Source: Elmis aenea
Lineage: Eukaryota; Arthropoda; Insecta; Coleoptera; Elmidae
Length of the DNA: 64,000 bases
Direction of reading: 5' to 3'
Assembly (NCBI GenBank): GCA_947652605.1
Contig: OX393583.1
Coordinates: forward strand, 12,317,222-12,381,221
The stretch's first letter is position 1. Each line of letters starts with the position of its first letter. The position numbers and the translations under genes are program-made. Under the pieces are notes generated by a model. It ran no database searches. It saw only the letters and a program-made list of their open reading frames with translations, and had not been told where the DNA came from. Below are positions 33,765 through 43,998 of this stretch, one piece after another.

Positions 33765-34812
33765 CAGTGTGTTCACAAAAAAATGCCAAACTTTCCAAAC
33801 TTTAAAGTGACATAACTCATTTTTTGCAAATGTAAACACCCTTGTTTTATTATGCTATTCGATAGCATTTTTTCTCCACATCAATTTTTATGAAGGGTGT
33901 TCTATGTCTAAACCCCGTAGTTGTTAAGATATTCAATACTTTTCAAAAAAGTAGCCATTTAATTGCATTTTTATGCACCGAAGTAGGCCGCGCATGCAAA
34001 ACAAGTGCCAAAATGTAAGCAAGTGTCAACTTAACATTTGAATAAGTTTAGAATTTAAGCGAATATTAATTACGTAATAAAATTAATCGTTTTTATTCAA
34101 AAACTATGAAAAGTGACAAATTGAAAATACATAAAAGAGAAACGACTACAATAAATGTTCGAAATGTCTTACATTTTCATCCAGGCACAAATCTATTCTC
34201 TGCTGAAAAGATCTTTGCACTCTTCTTAATATTTCAGGTGAAATACTTGTAAAAACGTCAACAATTCGTTGTTGCATATTTATTGCTGTTGTCGGTGGTT
34301 CGTTATACACAATTCCTTTCACGTATCCCCACAAAAAAAAGTCAAGTCTAGTCAAATTAGGTGATCTGGCAGGCCACCTGGTGGGTCCACTTCTACTAAA
34401 AATGGAAGACATTTCGAACATTTATTGTAGTCGTTTATCTTTTATGTATTTTCAATTTGTTACTATTCATAGTTTTTGAATAAAAGCGATTAATTTTATT
34501 ACGTAATTAATATCCGCTTAAATTCTAAACTTATTCAAATGTTAAGTTGACACTTGCTTACATTTTGGCACTTGTTTTGCATAAGCGCGGCCTACTTCGG
34601 TGCATAAAAATGCAATTAAATGGCTACTTTTTTGAAAAGTATTGAATATCTCAACAACTACGGGGTTTAGACATAGAACACCCTTCATAAAAATTGAAGG
34701 GGAGAAAAAATGCTGTCGAATAGCATAATAAAACAAGGGTGTTTACTTTTGAAAAAAAGAGTTATGTCACTTTGAAGTTTGGAAAGTTTGGCATTTTTTT
34801 GTGAACACACTG
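33765..34812. mobile_element. Core element Q of the concentric palindrome
   Basis: CAGTGTGTTCACAAAAAAAT (33765) mirrors the sequence ending AACACACTG (34812), TA-flanked; the flanks themselves are palindromic (TTATTGATA / TATCAATAA). The arms run to 34168 and from about 34408, leaving a loop of about 240 bp that encodes a transposase fragment on the minus strand. Confidence 0.75.
34146..34421 (-). pseudogene. Mariner-superfamily transposase fragment in the loop of Q
   Basis: A 91-codon minus-strand frame. The middle contains RWPARSPNLTRLDFFLWGYV, then KGIVYNEPPTTAINMQQRIV, the third-Asp region of insect IS630/Tc1/mariner-type transposases (W..RSPDL...DFFLWGY.K). SPN replaces the usual SPD; the D of LDFF is kept. 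The start and end of the frame lie in the inverted arms and are not original. The DNA-binding domain and first two catalytic Asp are missing. This is the best evidence that the CAGGG-type palindromes come from this superfamily. Confidence 0.7.
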
Positions 34813-35018
34813 TATCAATAAATTTAATTTTTTTATTTTTAAAATGTTGCTCCCTAACCGGACTAACATTATTGTTAAAACTTATTTCTTAACTTCAAGA
34901 AACGAGGTCGCTACGATTTTTTTAAGTTAAGCCTGCTTATGTCAGATTTTTCGGAAAAAAGTTAATAAGTTGGCAACACTGTCACAAAATCAAAAAATGA
35001 AAAGACATTTATGTAGAG

Positions 35019-36385
35019 TAGAGATGTACCGAGTACCCGGAAATTACCCGGTACCCGGCATACCCGGCGACATTTTCGGTACCCGAAAATTACCCGGAAC
35101 CGGCAAAAATTTTTGGGATCCGGTGCCGGGTAATGAAGTTTTTGATGCGTAAAAAAATAAAAAAAATATTGTTTTATTATTACAACTCAAAAAAATACAA
35201 CAAATAGGTACACTTAATTTTAAGGCATAAAAAATATAAAAAATAAAATTCTGTGTATTATAAACATTTAACTAAAATACATAATATATAGCAAAAAATT
35301 AAAAATAACTCTTTATTAAAAAACATCCAAAAATTATATTTAATAATTAAATTTTAATAATTGCAGATTATAATGCAGAAATAATAATTTTTCTGCGTTT
35401 CGCGGGAGAAGTTTATTTCTTCTTTCTTCATAAATAATACCTGCCTCGCTGAACATTCTTTCACTGGGTATGCTACTGGGGGGTGGTGATAAGTATTTTC
35501 TAGCCAATTTTGATAATTTTGGATATACACCTGCATTTTTTGACCACCAAACCAACGGATTTTCTGTGCGAGGAACGTTAGGATATTTAAGAAAATTTAA
35601 AAGTTCAATCTGATCCTTATCTGTTGAAATTTCCACATTATAGGACTCTTCTTCGTTGGAATTATTTTCACATAAAATTTCATATATACAACTCCACACA
35701 TCTTCATTTTTATCATTACTTTTTTCTTGTTCTGCGAGTTGTTTATTATCATTATTTTCATCAATATCAATACTGGCTGGTTATCCACAGCTATCATTTC
35801 GCCAATTTTGTAATGAATTTTTTTTGCTTTTATATTGTTAATGTCCCATAAGTTAATTTTGTCTAAACATTGCGCCAATGTTTGCTGTTTAATTGGACGC
35901 GAAGGTCCCGGAGTATGATCGTCTATTTTTTGTTTCTTAACAATAACATTGTCACTATCTGTAGATACGTTACTTTCACTATGCTCAGAATGTTTTAATC
36001 GTAAATGTTTTAGCAGTCGATGTTCCAAATGTCTTTAAATTTTTTCCACCTCGAGATAACATTGCGCCACATAAACTGCATTCTGCTTTTGATTTATTTT
36101 CAGCAGATATCTTAAAATAGTTCCAAACCGCACTCATTTTTTATTAAATAATTTAACCTGACTTAATAGTTGTACATGAACGAAACAACAGCAACTACCA
36201 GCAAGAACACAACTCGGGGAACTCCCCGATTGTACTTTTCGATGATCTCCGACGTATGACGAACACCTGCACAAAATCTACCGATTACCCAGTACCCGGC
36301 CGGGTACCCGGCCGGGTAAATATTTTGAATTGCCCCATTACTCGGTACCCGGTACCCGGCAATTTTTGGACTCGGTACATCACTA
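35019..36385 (-). mobile_element. hAT element (BED-finger type), internally deleted
   Basis: TAGAGATGTACCGAGTACCC (35019) mirrors ACTCGGTACATCACTA (ending 36385), flanked by the exact 8-bp duplication ATGTAGAG (35011-35018, 36386-36393). Subterminal regions are full of TACCCGG repeats. It carries the beginning and end of a transposase gene on the minus strand; the catalytic middle is deleted. It is inserted in the right arm of shell O. Confidence 0.88.
35340..36136 (-). pseudogene. hAT transposase remnants: BED zinc finger and dimerisation domain
   Basis: Minus strand. The ATG at about 36136 begins MSAVWNYFKISAENKSKAEC and leads to CSLCGAM and, after a frameshift, HRLLKHLRLKHSEH: the aromatic-W, CxxC and H...H pattern of a BED zinc finger. 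The stretch to 35840 follows it and ends at a deletion. Then 35699-35340 encodes the C-terminal hAT dimerisation domain (LKYPNVPRTENPLVWW; KLARKYLSPPPSSIPSERMF; EERRNKLLPRNAEKLLFLHY). The RNase-H-like catalytic core is missing, so it is inactive. BED-type hAT genes normally exceed 600 codons. Confidence 0.75.
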
Positions 36386-36613
36386 ATGTAGAGGTTAAAA
36401 AATGACATCCGATGACCTAAAAATATACAGGGTGTTCCACTTAAAAAAATCTTTGTTTTTGTTATAGCGCACAAATGGGACACCCTGTATAGCTGAAAAT
36501 AATTTTACGACGTAGATCTTTTCAAACCAATAACTTTATGTATTTAAGTTTTTTTTCTATCTCCTACGGGCGGGGCGCTATGAAAGCCCGACGCACTAAT
36601 GAATCACCCTGTA

Positions 36614-37250
36614 TAACACTTTGCACCACCTACATTTTTAAAATATTATACGGCGCGTTTTTTACGCTTGGTCAAACTTGTGAACTTTAAACATCGATAA
36701 TTCTTTTTTTTTTAATACAACTTCCTATATTTTTTACACCGTCCTATAGGAAATTTAATTCTCTTTCGAAAACATAAAAGCTGTTTTTTACCTAAAATAG
36801 ATATTTTTCGAGATATCGCGATTTTATTGTTAATTATTAGGGCAACGTAATATTTCCAAGTAGTCTATGAAGGTAGACAGCGGTAATTTAATACAATTGA
36901 AAGAAAAAACAGGAAACTCATAATTTTGTCGCTTGTCTACACATTTTTGACATTTTTTTATGAGAAAGTTGTAGTTTTACCATTCTTACGTTTAAATAGA
37001 GGTTTCTTATCAGGGCCACTGACAGTAATTAACAATAAAATCGCGATATCTCGGAAAATATCTATTTTAGGTAAAAAACAGCTTTAATGTTTTCGAAAGA
37101 CAATAAAATTTTCTATAACACTGTAAAAAAATATGGGGTGTTGTATTTAAAAAAAATGAGTTATCGATGTTTAAAGTTTTACAAGTTTGACCAAGCGTAA
37201 AAAACGCCCTGTATAATATTTTAAAAATGTAGGTGGTGCAAAGTGTTACA
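36614..37250. mobile_element. Palindrome N beside shell M
   Basis: ACACTTTGCACCACCTACAT at about 36617 mirrors GTAGGTGGTGCAAAGTGT ending near 37250. Inside is a further TA-CGGCGCGTTTTTTACG (36650) / CGTAAAAAACGCCCTG (37212) pair. It separates M from the right arm of L. Confidence 0.55.
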
Positions 37251-37810
37251 TGATCTATTGTCAATCTAATCTCCAAGACAATTTCTTCAGACTTCTCAAA
37301 GTTTTAAAATGTTGAAAATTTTTGAAAGTACTGCATTCTCTCGAAAATTAAATTTTCTCGAAAACGATTGACTTTGGACTCATATAATCTCGTACATTTT
37401 TTGAAGTAAATTCACAGACGAATCCAACAATGTAAAAATATACAGGGGTTTTTGTAAGAAAAAGTATAACTTTGATAGGTATGCCACTTTTTTTTGGAGC
37501 ACCCTGTATGTTTGAAAATATTTTTAAAATGTTGCCCTTATTGATTTACATAATCTAACCGCGACAGAAGTTTGAAAATATATACCGTTTCGCTATAAAA
37601 CTCACCCTGTAGAGATACTAATGATGTTTTTGTAAAATATGTGCTCGAATATTGATTAATATTATTTCTTTGTTTTTTAACAAATGAAAGGTACTCATAT
37701 TTCTATGTACCAGATAAAATAGGGACTTTATAATCCTGTTTTGCTTTATAAACTAATTGCATGTCTTAGTGCTTAATGTTATTTCCTTGACTAAATTTTT
37801 TTTTCACCAG

Positions 37811-37998
37811 GACAAAAGGACATTGGACTAATGTGATCAAAGACACGATTTTAAAACGAATCGGACGAGATAACAGTTCTACCTCAATGAACGACGGCGT
37901 CGCCATATTTAATTCGACTATGGTGTATCCAAATATTACGGTTATTCATAATCTTGAGAGAGATTTTATGGAAACAATTAGAAGCTACTATCCCTCAT
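37811..37998 (+). CDS. ana: TGF-beta-propeptide-like secreted protein, exon 2
   Basis: It encodes residues 130 (last base) to 192 plus one base of 193. Acceptor TTTTCACCAG, donor GTAAGT at 37999. The first part (HWTNVIKDTILKRIGRDNSS) resembles the helix near the start of TGF-beta family propeptides (I...IL..L). The pattern ERDFMETIRSYYPS follows. N-glycosylation sequons are at Asn151, Asn164 and Asn171. The exon lies between transposon blocks ending at 37609 and starting near 38042. The single leftover T joins GT of exon 3 to make a Cys codon. Confidence 0.7.
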
Positions 37999-38183
37999 GT
38001 AAGTAAAAAAAATAATTGTTTGTAAAAATTAAATACGTTCAAGTCTTTTATGAATGACGTTCAGTTGTTTACTAATTGTAAACATCAAATTTTAACGAAA
38101 TCATGGCAAACTTTGATAATGCAATTTTTACAAAATCAGCCATATCTCGATTATTATTTGCAACAAATATATAAAACTATGTA

Positions 38184-40361
38184 CACTGTGTCCAAAAAGT
38201 AACGTAACGGATCAATATCTCGTCTCGTGACAACTTTACAAAAAAAAGTTTTATACAAAAGTTGTTTGTGGTAATTTACTACATAACCTTAAATTATTTT
38301 CAACTATACACAGTGTTTTGTTTTTGCGCACCGATACGTCACTATGTTTTTTTTTTAAATGGAACACCCAGTATATTTTATGATTTTTAGATGTAAAATT
38401 GAATTTTCTTTCAAAAACATATAGGTTTTATGTATCTAAATTCAGTCGTTTTTGAGTTATTTAAGTTTTTATGAAAATTTTGACAGAAACAGGAGTCTAA
38501 AAAAATAATGATGTTTCACAACTTGGCTATGTCAGAACCAATTCCTTTGAAACTTTGTTCGACAATAGTGTCATAGTGATTGCTGACTAGTTAAAATTTT
38601 AAAATAATACACAATTGTTTTTTATGCTGGGTCCAATTGGGTAAACTTTAAAAACGGTTAAATCAATTATTTTAAATTGAACGCCCTATATATTTTTACA
38701 TATTATTATCAAAAATGTAATTATCTTTAAAATTTGTTAAAGGTCTATTATATCTAAAATTGATAGTTCTCGAGTTATTGACGTTTCATGTTAATTAATG
38801 GCCACAAACAAAATATTTAATAGAAATTAATTAGTAGGTTTTGGAAATATCTCGATAATTTGTTTTAAATGTCAAGTAAAGTTTAGTTTTCATCTTAAGC
38901 GATATTTTTTACCTGATTACAAATTAGTTTAATAAAAAACAATATAATCAAAATTGTTTAATCTACATAAAAGAGTTTCCTTTTTTAGGCCAATGTGAAT
39001 ATAACTAAAATTGCACCCCTAGCATTTAAGAACTAATAATATTATCAATATTAACTATTGACTGCTCTTATAAACAGGAAATTTTGTCTAACATGACTTC
39101 GATTAGTCGTATATTCATTAAAATATACAATTTTGTAATTGCTCATTTCGAACTATTTTCGTAAATAAATCATTTTTATGATACTATAGGTACTAAATTA
39201 CAAATTGAATTGTGAAAGCCGCATGTTGCTAAGTTTACCCAATTAAAAGGTGCAGGGCGAAAACCCTTATTTATTTAATTTAATAAACAATGTTAAAAAT
39301 GTTATTTTGTTATTTAATAAGGTGTTCGAATTGTATTTATTCTTCTACTTGACAGTACGCAAGCCTATTATTAAAAGTTTATGACATTCCGCCACTTCTC
39401 CTGAAATCTGTTCGGTTGTCACTATTATTCGATTTCTAAGATCATCTAAATTTTCTGATTTTGCTTTAAATACGTTATTTTTGAGGTATCCCCACAAAAA
39501 GTAGTCCAAAGGTGACAAATCTGGAAAGCGTGGTGGCCATTCAATTGTACCTCGACTTCCTATCCACCTCTTTTATGTAGATTAAACAATTTCGATTTTA
39601 TTGTTTTTTATTACACTAATTTATAATCGGGTAAACATTTAGCTTAAAGATGAAAATAGAACGTTATTTGACATTTAAAACAAATTATCGAGGTATTTCC
39701 AACACCTACTAATTAATTTCTATTAAATATTTTGTTTGTAGCCATTAATTAACATGATAACCGCAATAACTCGAGAAATATCAATTTTAGATATTATAGA
39801 CCTTTAACAAATTTTAAAGATAATTAAATTTTCGATAATAATATGTAAAAATATATAGGGCGTTCAATTTAAAATAATTGATTTAACCGTGTTTGAAGTT
39901 TACCCAATTGGACCCAGCATAAAAAACACCCTGTGTATTATTTTAAAATTTTAACTAGTCAGCAATCACTATGACACTATTCTCGAACAAAGTTTTATAG
40001 GAATTTGTTCTGACATAGCCAAGTGGTGAAATATCATAATTTTTTTAGACTCCTGTTTCTGTCAAAATTTTCATAAAAACTTAAATAACTCAAAAACGAC
40101 TGAATTTAGATACATAAAACCTATATGTTTTTGAAAGAGAATTCAATTTTACATCTAAAAATCATAAAATATGCTGGGTGTTCCATTAAAAAAAAAAACA
40201 TAGTGACGTATCGGTGCGCAAAAACAAAACACTGTGTATAGTTGAAAATAATTTAAGGTTATGTAGTAAATTACCACAAACAACTTTTGTATCAAACTTT
40301 TTTTTGTAAAGTTGTCACGAGACGAGATATTGATCCGTTACGTTACTTTTTGGACACAGTG
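38184..40361. mobile_element. Long inverted-repeat element S with transposase remnant
   Basis: 2178 bp. CACTGTGTCCAAAAAGTAAC (38184) mirrors GTTACTTTTTGGACACAGTG (40361), with duplicated TA at 38182-38183 and 40362-40363. The arms are about 790 bp each (38184-about 38977, about 39570-40361), very long for this class. A secondary TA-CACAGTGTTTTG boundary at about 38307 is mirrored near 40239. The roughly 590-bp centre encodes a transposase piece on the minus strand. Confidence 0.78.
39380..39565 (-). pseudogene. Mariner-superfamily transposase fragment in element S
   Basis: Minus strand, about 60 codons without a stop: RGTIEWPPRFPDLSPLDYFL then WGYLKNNVFKAKSENLDDLR and IVTTEQISGEVAECHKLL. This is the third-Asp region (PDL...LDYFLWGYLK) of an IS630/Tc1/mariner-type transposase, related to those at 34146-34421 and 58690-59110. 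No upstream domains remain. Confidence 0.72.
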
Positions 40362-40511
40362 TATCTTTGGACAGCAACAAAAATCGCTTTTTCATAATAT
40401 TATCATGGTCAACTAGGGTTTCTATTAAAAAAATATAAGTTTACTTCATATCGCAAAAGTCAAGGTCGCTAAAAAATTAATTTTGTTTTTAAATTAAGCG
40501 TAACAATCTGT

Positions 40512-40940
40512 ATACCAATCCACAAATAAGGGAATGTAAGTGACAGGGAACTATAGACCTATAGCCATACTCACACACATTAGCAAGATATTTGAAAAAA
40601 TAATCTACAACAGAATTGAAAATTACGTAGAACACTGGCTTAATAAACAAAAACCACCCGCGCTATTTACATGGCAAACCGATATGTACTTCAATCCCTC
40701 AATAAAGACAAACACACCATTGTCATGTGTGTTTAGCTCTCAAAAGCTTTCGATAGTGTTGACCACGAGATACTGCTAACGAAATTAGAACACTATGACA
40801 TACTAGCGTCCGCTCACAACCTTATGAAATCTTATCTCACGGAAAGAAATCAATATGTTGCCGAAAAAGACTCGCCAGGTAGAAGTCTAAATTCCAACAA
40901 CAAAAAAATCAAAAAAGGAGTCCCGCAAGGATCGATCTGA
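40512..40940 (+). pseudogene. Jockey-like reverse transcriptase fragment
   Basis: Plus strand. GNYRPIAILTHISKIFEKII (40545-40604) then YNRIENYVEHWLNKQK in one frame is the N-terminal RT motif of jockey-type non-LTR elements (NYRPIS.LP..SKIFEK). After a frameshift near 40740, [18 protein letters not shown] and [11 protein letters not shown] (about 40904-40936) continue the RT domain (AFD motif, GVPQGS). It is cut off at about 40940, just before element G. A dead fragment, unrelated in type to the LINE at 23764. Confidence 0.75.
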
Positions 40941-40958
40941 TACATACTGTACAGTGTA

Positions 40959-41225
40959 CAGGGTGGTCCAAATTCGATGGGATTGCATGGGTATCTCGGT
41001 TAATATTTAAGATAGAGAAACGGTTAAATGTGCAGTTTTTTGAGACAAACTCAAAACCGCGTTCAAAAATATTCTATCATTTCCGGTTTTCGAGTTATTC
41101 AATAAAAAGTGTTTTTTTGTCATATTAATAATGTGTCATATCTCCGTTATTGTTGTAAATATCAAAAATATTTATTTAGATTATTTTTAGATATTTTTAT
41201 GCTTAATTTGATTATACGATAGATG
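40959..41225 (+). repeat. Element G, left-arm fragment 2
   Basis: It begins CAGGGTGGTCCAAATTCG at 40959 after TA and follows the G left arm to about 41225. As at 19279, it lies upstream of a copy of the 147-bp block. Confidence 0.7.
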
Positions 41226-41761
41226 GCGATTAAGTTTAAGAATCTATTTTAAAAAAACCTGACTTAAAAATTCAATCAAAACATTTTTATATACATCATC
41301 TGATTGATTAAATTCGAATTTTTTAAGCAAAAGCTTATAAATCTCGCTGATTATGTCAAAATCTTGTGCACGAACCGGTTCTTAGACGTATCGCCATCTA
41401 GTGATCATTTATGGCGAATGGTTCTTAGACTTATCGCCTCTGTGGGATAATTTACGGAACTAGTTACCGGCCTCAGTCGGTTTAATATGGGAGTTTCCCA
41501 ACCTGTGTAGTAGACCGTGGTCTGGGGTGTGGTTTAATCTATATTAAAGTAACGTTATTGGTCGCTGACATCTGTCAAAAAATTATCAAGACCAAAATAC
41601 CTTATTCCCTCTCCAAATTTATATTTTCCACCAATCAAAAGCTCAGATTTCTTAGAAACGACCAATAAACGCATGAAAATCTGGTAATTGCGAAAAGTAA
41701 ATTATCAGTGTATGATTATGTTTATTGGCCGTTTAAAGGAAATCTGAGTTTATTATTGGTC
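41226..41761. other. Unassigned
   Basis: A CCGGTTCTTAGACGTATCGCC block near 41374 is partly repeated near 41420. A hAT-like string GGGAGTTTCCCAACC is near 41490. No complete element. Confidence 0.3.
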
Positions 41762-41908
41762 GAAAACGCAAATTTGACAGGAGGATCAACTCCTGGCAGA
41801 GGAATGTAAAATTATTACCGTGTAATATTGCTTCTATTGGTAGTCTCTAAAAGATTTAAGATTAGTGATTGGTTGAAAACGCAAATTTGAAAGGTGAAGG
41901 GAATTTTC
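41762..41908 (+). repeat. 147-bp dispersed block, copy 2
   Basis: Same length as 19709-19855 and differing at about two positions. Internal AAAACGCAAATTTGA(C/A)AGG direct repeats. Confidence 0.85.
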
Positions 41909-41948
41909 GTACGGATATTTTGAATTTATTTTACATTCATAGACAATA

Positions 41949-42146
41949 TCACAAGTGAGAACGAATAGTTGTGCATTTTGATGTAGCTTGTACAGCATAG
42001 TATGTTAAACCCGAGTCTTGCGCTACCAATCGAATTGACCGCTGAGGATGGTCTTTAAAATATCCCAGGATGTTAACTTCGTTAGTTTCATTATTTGTCA
42101 CACGCTTAGGTCGAATACTAGCAGATTTCACTCTTCTAAATTGCAA
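41949..42146 (-). pseudogene. Transposase N-terminal helix-turn-helix fragment
   Basis: Minus-strand segment EVNILGYFKDHPQRSIRLVA followed by QDSGLTYYAVQ. The pattern of a short helix, a Pro-anchored turn, S.R.(V/A)A...G.s...V. is that of the first helix-turn-helix in insect mariner-superfamily transposases. The frame decays after about 60 codons and no catalytic domain follows within 300 bp. Confidence 0.5.
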
Positions 42147-43034
42147 AAAAATTGATTCTATTCATTGAAATTTTTGTCTGGGTCATTACAGTCAAATGAG
42201 GATACCTCTCATTGAACACACGGCAAGTTCTTTCAATAATCTTGTGACATTCTTTATGAACATAAAATAAGTTCAAAATATTCGTGTTTGATACTCTTGA
42301 TTTTCCATTTTCATGGATACTTCAGACAAACGCTATTAAATTGGTTTACAGTTATTAATATTGGCATTTGTTGTAATTTCCAAGGCTTACTATTTAAAAA
42401 TGTTGTAATTTCTCTTAACTTTATCAAAAATTCTTAATAACTCGAAAATTGTTGCAGATAGGTATAGGAAACGCTAATACAGATTGATACAGAATGTAAT
42501 TTAGCATTAGAAAATGAAAAAAAAGTTTGTGCATTGTATTTGAAAAAAACGAGTTTTACTGGTCTGAAGTTGTATTAAAAAAAAATTTAATTTTGGACAC
42601 CCTGTAAGTAATGCATCGATTGCAATAATTCCAGGATGTACTCCAAGGTTTCTTCTAGGCATGGTCTAAATTTATGCGTTTTTTCTTCAAAAATGGCGGC
42701 GTTAGATAATATTAAGCATCACGATGAAAATCAAAAAATTTTCAAAAAAGTCCAAAAATCTAAAAAATGACTGCACTTAGGTATAGGGAATGCTAATAAA
42801 AGTCCCTCTAAAATAACGTTTTAAATCCAAATACGCAATAAAAAATAGACCATTGTATTTGAAAAAAGAAAGTAGACGTCAACTTCCGGGAGCGTCGCCA
42901 TATTGAAAATATTTTTAATAAACAGATTAGATGCCATTATGGTCATAACCAAAATTTCAGATTCATACCCTTTTTCATTCTTCATATATTTTTAAGTACC
43001 GGTCTCAATCAATCACCCTGTATATTATTGTGTG
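42147..43034. repeat. Degenerate DNA-transposon remains
   Basis: Right termini GGACACCCTG-TA (42597-42609) and AATCACCCTG-TA (about 43012-43022) mark the ends of two CAGGG-type elements whose left ends are lost. No coding sequence. Confidence 0.4.
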
Positions 43035-43101
43035 CCGATATATTGGCCGGGCTGCAAAAATGTTCGTTGCGGGCCTGCGGGCCGCGAGTTTGACACCCCT
43101 G
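43035..43101 (-). repeat. hAT terminus (Charlie/SPIN-like)
   Basis: Ends CGGGCCGCGAGTTTGACACC then CCTG at 43101, read inward as CAGGGGTGTCAAACTCGCGG. A similar end in the opposite orientation is at 60625. No partner end close by. Confidence 0.55.
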
Positions 43102-43567
43102 CTCTAAAGGCTTAGCTTAAGGTCTAAGCAGTTAATATTTTTCTCCTACCAGTGTTCCAGCTTTCACACTTCAATTTTCTTTATTATTTCGCATTCTTCT
43201 GCTATTATCTTGGGTACTTTTACATTCGTAATCATTTACAATAAAATAATATATTATAGCAAATAATAAAAAGCCTTGATATATTCTTACTATTGTTACC
43301 TAAAAGAATTGATGGTAAGCCGAAGAATCTAGTAAAATTCACAGTTTAGTCAGTCTTGAGAAGTTATAGCGAGTTTATCAATATTTTAGCCTAAAAATCA
43401 TAAACCACTGTTTAAGATCTTACCGATCTTGATTGATAATTAAAATATAAGCAGAAACAAATCAGTTAAAACGAACATAAGTTAAGAAATTAAAAAAAAA
43501 AAAACGAAACATGTAATCTCCAAACAAACTAAAAAAATTTAAGTAACAGAAGTGATATTTGTTTTAG
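43102..43567. other. Unique intron 2 sequence
   Basis: No transposon was seen in the last 466 bp before exon 3. The acceptor is GTTTTAG at 43567. Confidence 0.4.
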
Positions 43568-43807
43568 GTGAAATGCCCACTGGTGCTGAGCAAGAAGCTG
43601 GAAAAGATGATAACACCATGAACTTGTACTTCCACTTCGATCACGTACCTGACAAAAAAGGCGCTAACATCGAAGTTGCTACCCTGAGACTGTATCGACT
43701 ACCACAGGAAAATGTTTCCACTACGGCGAGTACAGAAAGTAACTGCGAGAATGAAGAGCGACTGATAAGGATATCTATTTATTGGTACACCAAGTCGAAG
43801 AAAAAAC
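43568..43807 (+). CDS. ana: TGF-beta-propeptide-like secreted protein, exon 3
   Basis: Residues 193 (last two bases) to 272 plus one base of 273. Acceptor GTTTTAG, donor C|GTAAGT at 43808. It contains the propeptide beta-strand signature NLYFHFDHVPDKKGANIEVA followed by TLRLYRLPQENVS, the F.FD......I..A.LRLYR pattern of TGF-beta latency-associated peptides. A hydrophobic strand IRISIYWYTKSKKKR ends the exon. Sequon at Asn241. This is the most diagnostic exon for the family. The reading frame would otherwise continue to 43920, but the strong GTAAGT and the phase match to exon 4 argue for splicing. A CAGGG-type element begins only 65 bp downstream. Confidence 0.8.
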
Positions 43808-43872
43808 GTAAGTCGATTATAATACTACCGCCACAATATCAGTATTATAACAATTCCATCACATTAGATATA

Positions 43873-43998
43873 CAGGGTGTTTCGGAATTACACGGCACTA
43901 TTTTCTCTAGCACAAAATAAACAAAAAAGTTCCTAGAAACATATGTCTCAAATTAATTTATGAACGAGATATTGAAGGTTAAAGATTTATTTTGAATA
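43873..43998 (+). repeat. CAGGGTGTTTCGG-type element fragment
   Basis: CAGGGTGTTTCGGAATTACA at 43873 after TA, running to the palindrome that starts near 43999. It may continue at 45290-45350 (TTAAAGATTTATTT is shared), which would make it the host of that palindrome. Confidence 0.45.

Larger units (their letters stand above)
33467..36487. mobile_element. Shell O, with 60-bp terminal modules
   Basis: CAGGGTGTCCCATTTGTGCG at 33467 mirrors the sequence ending GGGACACCCTG at 36487, TA-flanked. The first 60 bp (33467-33526) and last 60 bp (36428-36487) are each bounded by CAGGGTG and CACCCTG and by TA on both sides, like miniature elements. Arms then continue to Q on the left and through 34813-35018 plus 36386-36427 on the right, where a hAT has been inserted. 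Confidence 0.68.
33344..36611. mobile_element. Shell M
   Basis: CAGGGTGATTCATTAGTGCG at 33344 mirrors GTGCGTCGGG-containing sequence ending AATCACCCTG at 36611. The left flank is GA rather than TA. Arms are about 120 bp. Confidence 0.68.
33105..37506. mobile_element. Shell L
   Basis: CAGGGTGCTCCAAAAAAG at 33105 mirrors TTTTTTTGGAGCACCCTG ending 37506, TA-flanked. Arms are 33105-33343 and about 37250-37506. The short ORFs here are arm sequence, not genes. Confidence 0.7.
32982..37609. mobile_element. Concentric palindromic DNA element, outer shell K
   Basis: CAGGGTGAGTCACGACGG (32982) mirrors the sequence ending AACTCACCCTG (37609), with TA on both sides. Its arms (32982-33102 and 37509-37609) enclose shell L, which encloses M (beside a separate palindrome N), then O, then Q. 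Most boundaries are TA-CAGGG on the left and CCCTG-TA on the right, in mirror register. The left arm has about 18 bp absent from the right. Confidence 0.72.
1119..37810 (+). other. Intron 1 (36.7 kb), filled with nested transposons
   Basis: It runs from the GTACGT donor at 1119 to the CACCAG acceptor ending at 37810, phase 2. Most of it is transposable elements, listed separately. Pieces with no recognisable element include 9084-9628, 10171-10690, 16771-17340, 19856-20440, 26160-26540 and 31500-32320. The acceptor follows about 200 bp of unique sequence after the outer palindrome that ends at 37609. Confidence 0.65.
38042..40520. mobile_element. Element A, copy 3 (diverged, interrupted)
   Basis: 38042-38181 and 40364-40520 correspond to the right half of element A (AATCATGGCAAACTTTGAT and TGGTCAACTAGGGTTTC with its module). 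Element S (38184-40361) is inserted between them. The termini of A are not present. Confidence 0.6.

Noticed and set aside
34542..34736. Minus-strand ORF beside the transposase fragment of Q
   Set aside because: Falls wholly in the inverted arm of Q, whose mirror copy lacks the frame.
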